From: Nocardia sp. BMG111209
Lineage (GTDB): Bacteria > Actinomycetota > Actinomycetes > Mycobacteriales > Mycobacteriaceae
Reading direction: 5' to 3'
DNA: 64,000 nt
Assembly (NCBI RefSeq): GCF_000381925.1
Contig: NZ_KB907309.1
Location: 434,001 to 498,000, forward strand
Position 1 is the stretch's first letter. Each line of letters opens with the position of its first letter. The notes below the pieces were generated by a model that searched no databases, was not told the DNA's origin, and saw nothing but the letters and a program-made list of their open reading frames with translations. Shown one piece after another: positions 26,544 through 35,908 of this stretch. The translations under genes and the position numbers were made by a program.

Positions 26544-27662
26544 GTGACCGACGTTCTTCCGACCAGCCCACTGCTGCAGGAGCGGGGAGCAGTCGCCGGT
26601 CCGCCCGGCTCCCCCGACACGGCGGTGGCCTGGCATTACGGCGATCCGTTCGGTGAACAGCGCGCCGCCGCGCAGCGGGTGGCGATCGTGGACCGGTCAC
26701 ACCGGTTCGTGCTCACCATCACCGGCCGCGAGCGGCTGTCCTGGCTGCACACCATCTCCAGCCAGGCCGTCGCCGATCTCGCCGACGGGCGATCCGCCGA
26801 GAATCTCGACCTCGATCTCAACGGCCGGGTGCTGAACCACTTCGTCCTCACCGATCTCGGTGACACGGCGTGGATCGACACCGAGGGCGAACGCGGTCCG
26901 GAGCTGCTGGACTTCCTGCGCAAGATGGTGTTCTGGGCCGATGCGCGACCGGAGGCGGCCCCCGGCCACGCGGTGTTGAGCCTGCTCGGGCCGCGGGTGC
27001 CCGATCTCGCCGCCGCCCTGGGGGTGGAGACGCTGCCCGACGTCTACGGTGCGGTGCGGCTCGGTGATCGCGACGGTTTCCTGCGCCGGATGCCCTGGCC
27101 CACCGAGGATTCCTACGATCTCGTCGTCCCGCGCGCCGAACTCGCCGACTGGTGGTCCCGGCTGACCACCGCGGGCGCCGAACCGGCCGGGATGTGGACC
27201 TACGAGGCCCTGCGGGTGGCGGCCCTGCGCCCGCGCCTCGGGATCGATACCGACGACCGGACCATCCCGCACGAGGCCCGCTGGATCGGCGATATCGCCG
27301 AACGCGGCGCCGTACACCTGAACAAGGGCTGCTACCGCGGCCAGGAGACGGTGGCCCGGGTGCAGAACCTCGGCAAACCGCCACGCCACCTGGTGATGCT
27401 GCATCTGGACGGCTCCGCCGACGCGCGTCCGTCCGTCGGCGATCCGGTCACCGCGGGCGGCCGCACGGTCGGCCGGCTGGGCACGGTGATCGATCACCAC
27501 GAATTCGGCCCGATCGCCCTGGCCCTGGTCAAGCGCACCGTACCGGCCGATACCCAGCTCCTCGTGGGCCCGATGGCGGCGGCGATCGACCCGGATTCGA
27601 TGCCCGTCGACGACGAACCGCAGGCGGGCCGGCTGGCCGTGGAGAGGCTCCGGGGCCGATGA
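26544..27662 (+). CDS. ygfZ: Folate-binding iron-sulfur repair protein YgfZ/GcvT-like
   Basis: YgfZ (COG0354) binds tetrahydrofolate and helps mature or repair certain Fe-S enzymes. The 372-residue protein contains the signature KGCYRGQETVARVQ at about residues 258-271, with the functional cysteine. GTG at 26544 follows TACAGT (26531-26536) by seven bases, which fits a leaderless mRNA; there is no ribosome site. Its stop overlaps the MOSC gene start (ATGA). Corresponds to Rv0811c. Divergent from pabC with 244 bp between. Confidence 0.88.
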   Translation: MTDVLPTSPLLQERGAVAGPPGSPDTAVAWHYGDPFGEQRAAAQRVAIVDRSHRFVLTITGRERLSWLHTISSQAVADLADGRSAENLDLDLNGRVLNHFVLTDLGDTAWIDTEGERGPELLDFLRKMVFWADARPEAAPGHAVLSLLGPRVPDLAAALGVETLPDVYGAVRLGDRDGFLRRMPWPTEDSYDLVVPRAELADWWSRLTTAGAEPAGMWTYEALRVAALRPRLGIDTDDRTIPHEARWIGDIAERGAVHLNKGCYRGQETVARVQNLGKPPRHLVMLHLDGSADARPSVGDPVTAGGRTVGRLGTVIDHHEFGPIALALVKRTVPADTQLLVGPMAAAIDPDSMPVDDEPQAGRLAVERLRGR

Positions 27663-28366
27663 TCGCCGGCAGCGGGCGGGTGCTCGCGGTCTGCGTCGTA
27701 CACGCCGAGGTCGAACTGCCGCACACGATCGGCCGGGTCGGCCGCACCGCCATCGACAAGCGGCCGGTCAGCGGGCGGGTGCACGCTCGCGCGCTCGGCC
27801 TCGACGGCGACCATGTCTGCAATACCGAATATCACGGCGGTATCGATCAGGCCGTGTACGCGTACGCCGAGGAGGATGCCGACGCCTGGAGCCGGGAACT
27901 CGGCCGCCCGCTGCCGGCCGGCTGGTTCGGCGAGAATCTGCGCATCACCGGCCTGCCGGTCAGCGACGCCGTCATCGGGGAACGCTGGCTGATCGGCGAC
28001 GCGGTCCTCGAGGTGTCGGCGCCGCGAGTGCCGTGTGCGACCTTCCAGCACTGGGCCGACGAACAACACTGGGTCAAACGCTTCACCCTGCGCGCGAACA
28101 CCGGCGCCTATCTGCGGGTGCGCACCGAGGGCACGGTCGGCGCGGGCGACGAGGTCCGGGTGGATCATGTTCCGGCACACGGGGTCACGGTGCGCGACCT
28201 GTTCACCGGCGCCGATCCGGATCGGCTGCGGCTGCTGCTGACCGCGGAACCGACGGTGTCCGACGACGTCCGGATGCAGGTGGATCGGCACGCGCGGCGC
28301 GCGGCGGCCGCGAACGACCGTGCGCGGCACCGGAATCCGGCCGCCGTCGCGGAAGGCACCGCGTGA
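27659..28366 (+). CDS. MOSC-domain protein
   Basis: MOSC domains bind sulfur transferred from a cysteine desulfurase or carry molybdenum cofactor; stand-alone YiiM-like members detoxify N-hydroxylated bases. The 235-residue protein has a beta-rich MOSC core: GLDGDHVCNTEYHGGIDQAVYAYA (residues ~50-73), GWFGENLRITG and SAPRVPCATFQHWA with the conserved cysteine. The last ~50 residues are a charged extension similar to the YiiM helical tail. Translationally coupled to ygfZ (4-bp overlap) and to the asparaginase gene (GTGA overlap). Confidence 0.85.
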   Translation: MIAGSGRVLAVCVVHAEVELPHTIGRVGRTAIDKRPVSGRVHARALGLDGDHVCNTEYHGGIDQAVYAYAEEDADAWSRELGRPLPAGWFGENLRITGLPVSDAVIGERWLIGDAVLEVSAPRVPCATFQHWADEQHWVKRFTLRANTGAYLRVRTEGTVGAGDEVRVDHVPAHGVTVRDLFTGADPDRLRLLLTAEPTVSDDVRMQVDRHARRAAAANDRARHRNPAAVAEGTA

Positions 28367-29325
28367 GCGTCGAACTGGTCGAGGTCGTCCGATCCGGCTT
28401 CCGGGAGTGCGTGCACCGCGGCTCACTGGTGATCCTAGACCCGGACGGCGAGCCGGCCGTCGCGCTCGGCGAGGTACACCTGCCGATCTACCCCCGCTCG
28501 ACCAATAAGCCGATGCAGGCGATCACCTTGCTGCGCAACGGTTTCGAGCCGATCGACGAGGCCGAGACGGCGATCGCGACCGCCTCGCACCACGGCGAAC
28601 CCGACCACATCGCGCTGGTCCGGCGGCTGCTGGACCGCTTCGGCCTGACCGAGGACCGGCTCGCGTGCCCGCCGGATCTGCCGTATGCGGAGCGGGCCCG
28701 CGCCGAGGTGCTGGCCGGGCACGATCCGGCCGAGGCGGCCCGCAGCATCTACATGAACTGTTCGGGTAAACATGCCGCCATGCTCGCGACCTGCCTGATC
28801 AACGGGTGGCCGACCACCGGATATCCGGATCCCGCACATCCGTTGCAGCAGGCCGTGACCGCCACGATCGCCGACCTCACCGGTGAGCCGGAGACCGACC
28901 TCGGCATCGATGGCTGCGGCCTGCCCATCGTGCCGGTCTCGCTGACCAATCTGGCCCGCGCCTACGCCGAGATCGCGACTGCGACACCGGGTTCGCCGGA
29001 ACGGCGGGTCGCGGACGCCGTCCGCGCGCATCCGCGAGTGATTTCCGGCACGGACGGCCCCGATCTGCTGACCATGCGGGCAACTCCGGGGCTGCTGTGC
29101 AAGATCGGCGCCGACGGTGTGCACGCCGGCGCGCTGCCGGACGGCCGCGCCTTCGCCTACAAGATCGATGACGGTCACGACCGGGCCCGAATGCCGCTGA
29201 CGCAGGCGATTCTGCACCACATGGGGGTCGACTGGACCGACGCGCACGCCGAATTGGCGGCCCCGCCGGTACTCGGTGGCGGTGCACGGGTGGGTGTGGT
29301 GCGGGCAATTCCGGGTCTGCTGTAA
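28363..29325 (+). CDS. Asparaginase II-family protein
   Basis: Pfam-type asparaginase_II (COG4448), a family unrelated to the classical bacterial ansA/B enzymes and close to the beta-lactamase/glutaminase fold. The 320-residue protein shows IYPRSTNKPMQAI, ASHHGEPDHI, the nucleophile segment YMNCSGKHAAML and IDGCGLPIVPVSL. GTG 28363 overlaps the MOSC stop by 4 bp. Predicted to hydrolyse L-asparagine to aspartate and ammonia in the cytoplasm. Confidence 0.85.
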   Translation: MSVELVEVVRSGFRECVHRGSLVILDPDGEPAVALGEVHLPIYPRSTNKPMQAITLLRNGFEPIDEAETAIATASHHGEPDHIALVRRLLDRFGLTEDRLACPPDLPYAERARAEVLAGHDPAEAARSIYMNCSGKHAAMLATCLINGWPTTGYPDPAHPLQQAVTATIADLTGEPETDLGIDGCGLPIVPVSLTNLARAYAEIATATPGSPERRVADAVRAHPRVISGTDGPDLLTMRATPGLLCKIGADGVHAGALPDGRAFAYKIDDGHDRARMPLTQAILHHMGVDWTDAHAELAAPPVLGGGARVGVVRAIPGLL

Positions 29326-29498
29326 CCGGGTTTTCCACAGGCGACAACCGGGCAAACTCTCCCGGTTCGGGCGTCTTCCGCCACTCCTGGAAGCGCGACC
29401 GCCACACACACGCTAGAGTGTCTGTCAGGAAGAGTATTAATTCGAACGGGGCCGCCAACCACCCCAGGCCGCCCCGCAGTGACGCGAGGGGGTCAGCC

Positions 29499-29732
29499 AT
29501 GGGCCGTGGCCGGGCTAAGGCAAAGCAGACCAAGGTCGCACGCGAGCTGAAGTACAGCTCGCCGTCGACCGACTTCGCGAGCCTTCAGCGCGAGCTGTCG
29601 GGAGGTCCCCACGACCTGTCGGGACATTCCCACGACTCGCAGCGCAGTGGTGTGCTTTCCGACGAGCACGACGCGGATGTTCCGCGGTCGCGCTGGGAGG
29701 AAGACGAGGACTACGACGACTGGCGTCGCTGA
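29499..29732 (+). CDS. DUF3073 protein
   Basis: A 77-residue very hydrophilic protein with the conserved actinobacterial N-terminus MGRGRAKAKQTKVARELKY and an acidic C-terminus (WEEDEDYDDWRR). Function unknown; the basic-then-acidic layout suggests RNA or DNA contact. Start ATG 29499 with GAGGGGG upstream. Orthologous in position to Rv0810c, convergent with purM. Confidence 0.88.
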   Translation: MGRGRAKAKQTKVARELKYSSPSTDFASLQRELSGGPHDLSGHSHDSQRSGVLSDEHDADVPRSRWEEDEDYDDWRR

Positions 29733-29751
29733 CCCGAATCGACGCACTGAC

Positions 29752-29776
29752 GGGGGAGGCCTCAGGAGCCTTCCCC
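29752..29776 (+). terminator. Terminator after DUF3073 gene
   Basis: GGGGGAGGC (29752-29760) pairs with GCCTTCCCC (29768-29776) over 9 bp with one G-T, 20 bp past the stop, followed by TTCGTTTGTC. Confidence 0.75.
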
Positions 29777-29927
29777 TTCGTTTGTCGATGTGAGGCCCGC
29801 GCACCGGCCGGCTGGTCCCCCACCACCGGGCTTGCGACAGCACCGATATCCCGATGATCGTGGTCGGGACGTCGGTGCTCTTTGCTGTTCGATTCGACTC
29901 ACGGCCCGATCGGATGCCGTGAAACGA

Positions 29928-29961
29928 AAAACCCGCTTCCGGATTGCCGGAAGCGGGTTTT
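29928..29961. terminator. 15-bp bidirectional terminator between DUF3073 gene and purM
   Basis: Perfect 15-bp arms, A-rich at one end and T-rich at the other (29928-29942 and 29947-29961, loop ATTG). Because it begins AAAA and ends TTTT it has a U-tract in both directions; it lies 28 bp past the purM stop and mainly ends purM transcripts. Confidence 0.92.
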
Positions 29962-29989
29962 CGTTGTCGAACAGGATGATTCGGCCGAA

Positions 29990-31072
<1,083 letters not shown>

Positions 31073-31218
31073 TTTCGGGGAAAGCTCCAAACCGAATCGG
31101 CGGATAGATGCCTGAACACGCTACCGGAGTCGGATAACGAGACCGCACCGGTCTCGAGTTCTCCGCTTGACAAATCCGCGGAGGAACGGCATCCGTGCGG
31201 TCACGGCCGATCCCGCCA

Positions 31219-31247
31219 TTGACGTACATACGGTATGTATGTAATTG
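31219..31247 (+). promoter_or_regulatory. Promoter with operator TACATAC-G-GTATGTA in its spacer
   Basis: TTGACG (31219-31224) and TAATTG (31242-31247) are 17 bp apart. A perfect 7-bp dyad with one central base (31225-31239) fills the spacer exactly. It stands 39 bp before the start of the hydrolase-TetR operon, so the TetR protein encoded there is the obvious candidate repressor. Confidence 0.65.
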
Positions 31248-31285
31248 TCGATGGTGACCGATTCCCGACTTCCCGGAGGCACGAC

Positions 31286-32152
31286 ATGGGTAACAGCACC
31301 GCACTCGGCCCGATCCACGATGTCGAACTGGCAGGCGGGCGGATCCGCTATCACGACATCGGCTCCGGCGCGCCGGTCGTCTTCGTCCACGGTCTGCTGG
31401 TGAACGCCGACCTGTGGCGGGCCGTCGCCCCGGCGGTGGCCGCCGCCGGGCACCGCTGCCTGGCCCCCGATTGGCCGCTGGGCGCGCATTCCGTCCCGGT
31501 GCCGGGCGCGGACCTCTCCCCCACCGGATTGGCCGATCTGATCGCCGATTTCCTGTCCGTCCTCGATCTGCGCGAGGTCACGCTGGTCGCCAACGACACC
31601 GGGGGCGCGATCACCCAGATCCTGCTGACCCGCAACCGGGACCGCATCGCGCGCGTCGTGCTGACCGACTGCGACGCCTACGACAAGTTCTTCCCGCAGC
31701 CGTTCACCGCGCTGCCGCGGGTGGCCGCCGTACCGGGGGTGCTGCGGATCATGGCCGAGCTCATGCGCTTCCGGCCCGCACAGCGCTCATCGCTGGCGCT
31801 CGGTCTGATGACCAAGCGGCCGATTCCCCCCGAGGTAGCCGATTCGTATCTGCTGCCGACCCGGCGGTCGGCGGCCGTCCGGGCGGATCTGCGGCGCATG
31901 CTGCGCGGCGTGCACAAGCGGTACACCCTCGCGGCCGCCGAGCACTTCGCCGAGGTGGATGTGCCGGTGCTGCTGGCCTGGGCACGCGAGGACAAGGTCT
32001 TCCGGCCGGACTTCGCGGAACGGCTGGCCGCGGATCTGCCGCAGGCCGAACTGCGCTGGATCGACGATTCCTACGTCTTCAGCGCGGAGGACCGTCCGGA
32101 GTTGCTCGCCGAGTTGATTGTGGAGTTCACTCGGCAACATGCCGCGCCGTAG
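31286..32152 (+). CDS. Alpha/beta hydrolase, haloalkane-dehalogenase/epoxide-hydrolase-like
   Basis: A 288-residue alpha/beta hydrolase with oxyanion segment FVHGLLVNADLW and, at the nucleophile elbow, LVANDTGGAI. The elbow has Asp in place of the usual Ser, which in this fold is the hallmark of haloalkane dehalogenases and epoxide hydrolases (covalent ester intermediate on Asp). Asp127 is the candidate nucleophile; the histidine expected near the C-terminus is not obvious in the DRPELLAELIVEF tail, so activity needs checking. ATG 31286 has GGAGG upstream. Overlaps the TetR gene by 14 bp. Confidence 0.8.
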   Translation: MGNSTALGPIHDVELAGGRIRYHDIGSGAPVVFVHGLLVNADLWRAVAPAVAAAGHRCLAPDWPLGAHSVPVPGADLSPTGLADLIADFLSVLDLREVTLVANDTGGAITQILLTRNRDRIARVVLTDCDAYDKFFPQPFTALPRVAAVPGVLRIMAELMRFRPAQRSSLALGLMTKRPIPPEVADSYLLPTRRSAAVRADLRRMLRGVHKRYTLAAAEHFAEVDVPVLLAWAREDKVFRPDFAERLAADLPQAELRWIDDSYVFSAEDRPELLAELIVEFTRQHAAP

Positions 32153-32753
32153 CCAGGAGGATCGATCCCGTACCACCCGGGCCGCGCTCGAGGACGCCGG
32201 TCGCCGGTTGTTCACCGAGCGCGGCTACGCGGGCGTCTCGGCCGAGGAGATCGTCGCCGAGGCCGGAGTCACCCGCGGCGCACTGCACCACCACTACGGC
32301 GACAAACAAGGGCTGTTCATCGAGGTGCTGGAGAAATTGGAGACCGAGAACACCGCCATGATCGCGGCCGCCATCGCGGGCCTGCCCGATCCCGCCGATC
32401 TGATCGCCGCGATGGCCGCGGGCCTGCGCACCTTCCTGGACGTCAGCCGCCGGCCGGAGACCGTGCGCATCGCGATGATGGACGGCCCGACGGTGCTCGG
32501 CTGGGAACACTGGCGCGACATGGAGGCCCGGTACGGCCTCGGCATGATCACCGCCGCGCTGCAGGGCGCCGTCGACGCCGGCCTGGTCGCGCCGGTCCCG
32601 GTGCCGGTGATGGCACAGCTGATCCTCAGCGCCGTCACCGAGGCCGGCATGATCGTCGCGCACGCCGAGGATCCGGACACCGCTCGGGCCGAGGCGGAAC
32701 AGTGCCTGATGCTGCTGATCTCCGGATTGGTACGGGCACCCGAAACCGACTGA
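32139..32753 (+). CDS. TetR-family repressor of the hydrolase operon
   Basis: A 204-residue TetR regulator: HTH region GYAGVSAEEIVAEAGVTRGALHHHYGDKQGLF at about residues 29-60. The ligand domain is helical with no diagnostic motif. Start ATG 32139 lies inside the 3' end of the hydrolase gene, so expression is coupled. Self-regulation through the dyad at 31225-31239 is likely, with the hydrolase substrate or product as possible inducer. Confidence 0.88.
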   Translation: MPRRSQEDRSRTTRAALEDAGRRLFTERGYAGVSAEEIVAEAGVTRGALHHHYGDKQGLFIEVLEKLETENTAMIAAAIAGLPDPADLIAAMAAGLRTFLDVSRRPETVRIAMMDGPTVLGWEHWRDMEARYGLGMITAALQGAVDAGLVAPVPVPVMAQLILSAVTEAGMIVAHAEDPDTARAEAEQCLMLLISGLVRAPETD

Positions 32754-32773
32754 GCCGCAACGGCTCACGATCA

Positions 32774-32946
32774 TCCGGCTCCGTGCCGCCGGGCCGCGAC
32801 CGCCCGGTCGTTGCTCCGGTCCGCCACCGCCGCGAGCACCGGGGCCGAGCGCAGGCCGATCGGCGTCAGCGCGTAGCTGATCTGCACCGGTCGCCGATCG
32901 AGCACGATCCGCTCGACGACCCCGGCATCCCGCAAACTGCGACGCC
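32774..32946 (-). pseudogene. HxlR-family regulator, 3' fragment
   Basis: Read on the minus strand, the last ~55 codons encode RRSLRDAGVVERIVLDRRPVQISYALTPIGLRSAPVLAAVADRS, which is the wing and C-terminal helix of HxlR winged-helix regulators (typical pattern LRDAGLVER...YRLTPLG..L.PVL.AL..W). The recognition-helix half of the domain is missing; sequence further upstream on this strand is unrelated. The gene is truncated at its 5' end. Confidence 0.7.
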
Positions 32947-33068
32947 TTTCCGACGCAACCGGATTCGACCGGCTCCAGGTCCGCACCGACCGGGGTGGGC
33001 TGCCCGAACGACCGGTCATCGACTCGATCACCCGTTTCGGGGAACCGGTCGCTCCGCGACTGCGCTGA
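32947..33068 (+). pseudogene. Luciferase-like (LLM) flavin oxidoreductase, 3' fragment
   Basis: On the plus strand the frame ending in TGA at 33066-33068 encodes ATGFDRLQVRTDRGGLP and RPVIDSITRFGEPVAPRLR, which resembles the extreme C-terminus of LLM-class F420/FMN-dependent monooxygenases (pattern GVDRLQLRVDRGGLPH...V...LG.EV.P.LR). The other ~300 residues are absent. It abuts the 5'-truncated HxlR fragment on the opposite strand. Confidence 0.6.
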
Positions 33069-33101
33069 TCCGGTCGACGGCGATTCGGTTGCGGTGCGGC
33101 C

Positions 33102-34847
33102 CTATTCGCCGACGGCGGCGCTGCGGCGACGGCGTTGTTCGACCGGGTCGGGCACCGGGACGGCGGCGACCAGGCGGCGGGTGTACTCCTCGGCCGGGTG
33201 GCGGAGGATCTCGTCCGCCGAACCCTGTTCGACCACGGAACCGTTGCGCAGCACCATGATTCGGGCGGCCAACTGGTCCACGACGGCGAGATCGTGACTG
33301 ATGAACAGGCAGGCCCAGCCGAATTCGCCCTGTAGGTCGGCGAACAGCTCCAGCACCGTGGCCTGGACCGAGACGTCCAGGGCGCTGGTCGGTTCGTCCG
33401 CGATCAACAGGTCCGGATTCAGGACGAGCGCGCGGGCCAGGCTGGCGCGCTGGCGCTGGCCGCCGGACAGCTCGTGGGGATAACGGTTCTCGGTACCCGC
33501 GGGCAGTTGCACCGCGTCCAGTAGTTGCCGCACCCGGGTGCGCAGGGCCGGGCCGTTGGCCGCGCGGTGCACGATCAACGGCTCGGCGACGCAACGGCCC
33601 ACGGTCAGACGGGGATTCAGCGAGGTGGCCGGATCCTGGAAGACGAAGCCCAGCCGCTTGCGCAACGGCCGCAGCCGACGCTCGGACAGGCCGGTGAGCT
33701 CGGTGCCGAGCATCCGGATCGTTCCGGAGGTGGGCCGTTGCAGTGCGGCGACACAGCGGCCGATGGTGGTCTTGCCGGAGCCGGATTCGCCGACCAGGCC
33801 GAGGGTTTCGCCGCGGGCGAGCCGCAACGAGACCCGGTCCACCGCGCGGAACGGCCGGCGGCCGAACGATCCCGGGAATTCGACCACCAGGTCCTCGACG
33901 GTCAGTACCGCGGCATCGGGTGCCGGAAGCTGTTCGGCGGCAACGCTTGCCGACGCGGGCGTTCGGGGTGTCGCGACCTCCTCGCGCGGGAGTCGTTCGG
34001 CGTCGCCCGAGGATGCGCCGGTGTGCATCCGGGGCACGGCGGCCAGCAGGTCCCGGGTGTACTGCGCGCGGGGTGTGGCGAAAAGGTCGTGCACGGTAGC
34101 GGTTTCGACGACCCGGCCGTACCGCATCACGACCACGCGGTCGGCGAGGTCGGCGACCACACCCATGTTGTGGGTGATGAGCACGATCGCGGCGCCGATC
34201 CGGTCGCGCAGATCCCGCAGCAGCTCCAGGATTTCGGCCTGGACGGTGACGTCCAGCGCGGTGGTCGGCTCGTCGGCGATGATCACCTGGGGTTCGCAGG
34301 CGATCGCGATCGCGATCATCACGCGCTGTTTCTGCCCGCCGGACAGTTGATGGGGATAGAAATCGACCCGGTGTTCCGGATCCGGGAGACCGACGGTGCG
34401 CAGCAGTTCGATCGCGCGCGTCCGGGCCGCGGCGCGGGTGGCGCCGCCGTGGGCACGGATCGCCTCCGCGATCTGGAAGCCCACGGTGAACAGCGGATCC
34501 AGTGCCGCACCCGGCTCCTGGAACACCATGGCGATCCGGCCGCCGCGGATCGCGGTCAGTTGTTTCTCGGACATCGCGGTGATCGGCCGATCGCCCAGCA
34601 GCACCGCGCCGTGAACCCGGGCGGTATCCGGCAGCAGGCCCAGTGCGGTGCGGGCGCAGACCGACTTACCGGAACCCGATTCGCCGACGATCGCCAGTAC
34701 CTCACCCGGGAACACCTCGAACGAGACCTCGGTCACCGCGTCCACCGCGCCGGCGTCGGTGGCGAAGGAGACCGACAGCGCCGCCACGGTCAGGGTCGGG
34801 TTCGGTTGCGGCGCGGTGTGTTCCGCCGGTACCTCGGTCATGGTCAC
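33102..34847 (-). CDS. Peptide/nickel-type ABC importer, fused tandem ATPase (DppD-DppF)
   Basis: A 581-residue protein with two oligopeptide-importer ATPase domains in one chain. Domain 1 (about residues 20-270) has Walker A GESGSGKS, signature LSGGQKQRV and Walker [12 protein letters not shown]; domain 2 (about 310-560) has [18 protein letters not shown] and [12 protein letters not shown]. Both end with the family-specific C-terminal region. It powers uptake through the two permeases encoded just upstream and its ATG overlaps the stop of the second permease (ATGA). Confidence 0.92.
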   Translation of the reverse strand: MTMTEVPAEHTAPQPNPTLTVAALSVSFATDAGAVDAVTEVSFEVFPGEVLAIVGESGSGKSVCARTALGLLPDTARVHGAVLLGDRPITAMSEKQLTAIRGGRIAMVFQEPGAALDPLFTVGFQIAEAIRAHGGATRAAARTRAIELLRTVGLPDPEHRVDFYPHQLSGGQKQRVMIAIAIACEPQVIIADEPTTALDVTVQAEILELLRDLRDRIGAAIVLITHNMGVVADLADRVVVMRYGRVVETATVHDLFATPRAQYTRDLLAAVPRMHTGASSGDAERLPREEVATPRTPASASVAAEQLPAPDAAVLTVEDLVVEFPGSFGRRPFRAVDRVSLRLARGETLGLVGESGSGKTTIGRCVAALQRPTSGTIRMLGTELTGLSERRLRPLRKRLGFVFQDPATSLNPRLTVGRCVAEPLIVHRAANGPALRTRVRQLLDAVQLPAGTENRYPHELSGGQRQRASLARALVLNPDLLIADEPTSALDVSVQATVLELFADLQGEFGWACLFISHDLAVVDQLAARIMVLRNGSVVEQGSADEILRHPAEEYTRRLVAAVPVPDPVEQRRRRSAAVGE

Positions 34848-35908
34848 GCCTCCCCGCCGGTCGGTGTCGTGGTCGAATTCGATTGTGGCCCCGCGTGTTC
34901 CGGCGGCGCTTCGGAGCCGGTCGCGCCGTCACCGGCCGCCGCGACGGCCGCGCCGGGGATGCGGCGGGTGCGCAGCAGCGGATTGAGCACCTCGTTGAGG
35001 CTCTCGCCGACCAGCGTCATCCCCAGCACCACGAGAACGATTGCCGCGCCGGGGAATACGCCGGTCCACCAGATCCCGTTGGACACGTCGGACAACGCCT
35101 TGTTCAGGTCGTAGCCCCATTCGGCCGCCTGGGTGGGCTCGATGCCGAAGCCGAGGAAGCCCAGCCCGGCCAGCGTGAGGATGGCCTCGGCGCCGTTGAG
35201 CGTGATCAGTACCGGCAGCGATCCGGTCACATTGGCGAGGACGTGCCGGAACAGGATGCGCGCGGTGGAGGCGCCGGTGACCCGGGCCGCGTCGACGAAC
35301 GGCTCCTGTTTCACCGCCACCGTCGCGTTGCGCACCACCCGGAAGTACTGCGGCACGAAGATCACCGTGATCGCCACCGCCGCCGACAGCACGCCGCCCA
35401 CCCCGCTGGAATTGCCGCCCGCCACCACGATCGACACCACGATGGCCAGCAGCAGGGTCGGGAAGGCGTACATGGCATCGGTGATCAGGACCAGGACGCG
35501 GTCCGGCCACCGGCCGACGTAGCCGGACACCAAACCCAGTGGCACACCGACGAACATGGACAGCACCAGCGATATCGCGATGACCACCAAGGCCGTTCGC
35601 GCGCCGAAGATCACCCGGGAGAGCACGTCCTCACCGCGCACCGAGGTGCCGAACCAGTGCTGCGCGCTCGGCGCCTGCTGCCGCACGAAATCGACTCCCC
35701 CGGAGGAACTCTGGGAGAATCCGTACGGTGCGATCAACGGCGCGAACAGGGCCGGCAGCACGAACAGCCCGACCAGCACCAGCCCCGCGACCAGCACGGC
35801 ACGCTGCGGGCCGCCGGTCGATCGGATCAGCCGGAGCAGACTCGGCGCACCGCGCCCGGCGGCGAGCGGGGTCGTGGCCGGCTCGGTGACCACCTCCGGT
35901 GCCGTCAT
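34844..35908 (-). CDS. Peptide/nickel-type ABC importer permease (DppC-like)
   Basis: A 354-residue permease with a cytoplasmic N-terminus of ~45 residues, a first membrane helix AVLVAGLVLVGLFVLPALFAPLIAPYG, the periplasmic segment QHWFGTSVRGEDVLSRVIFG that marks DppC/OppC, and the EAA loop around DAARVTGASTARILFRHVLANV. Start ATG 35908 shares a base with the stop of the previous permease. The ~40-residue Pro/Thr-rich C-terminal tail is long for the family. Confidence 0.9.
   Translation of the reverse strand: MTAPEVVTEPATTPLAAGRGAPSLLRLIRSTGGPQRAVLVAGLVLVGLFVLPALFAPLIAPYGFSQSSSGGVDFVRQQAPSAQHWFGTSVRGEDVLSRVIFGARTALVVIAISLVLSMFVGVPLGLVSGYVGRWPDRVLVLITDAMYAFPTLLLAIVVSIVVAGGNSSGVGGVLSAAVAITVIFVPQYFRVVRNATVAVKQEPFVDAARVTGASTARILFRHVLANVTGSLPVLITLNGAEAILTLAGLGFLGFGIEPTQAAEWGYDLNKALSDVSNGIWWTGVFPGAAIVLVVLGMTLVGESLNEVLNPLLRTRRIPGAAVAAAGDGATGSEAPPEHAGPQSNSTTTPTGGEA

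Noticed and set aside
32702..33259. 185-codon plus-strand frame over the scar region
   Set aside because: Arg/Pro-rich translation without a domain; the recognisable LLM remnant is in another plus-strand frame.
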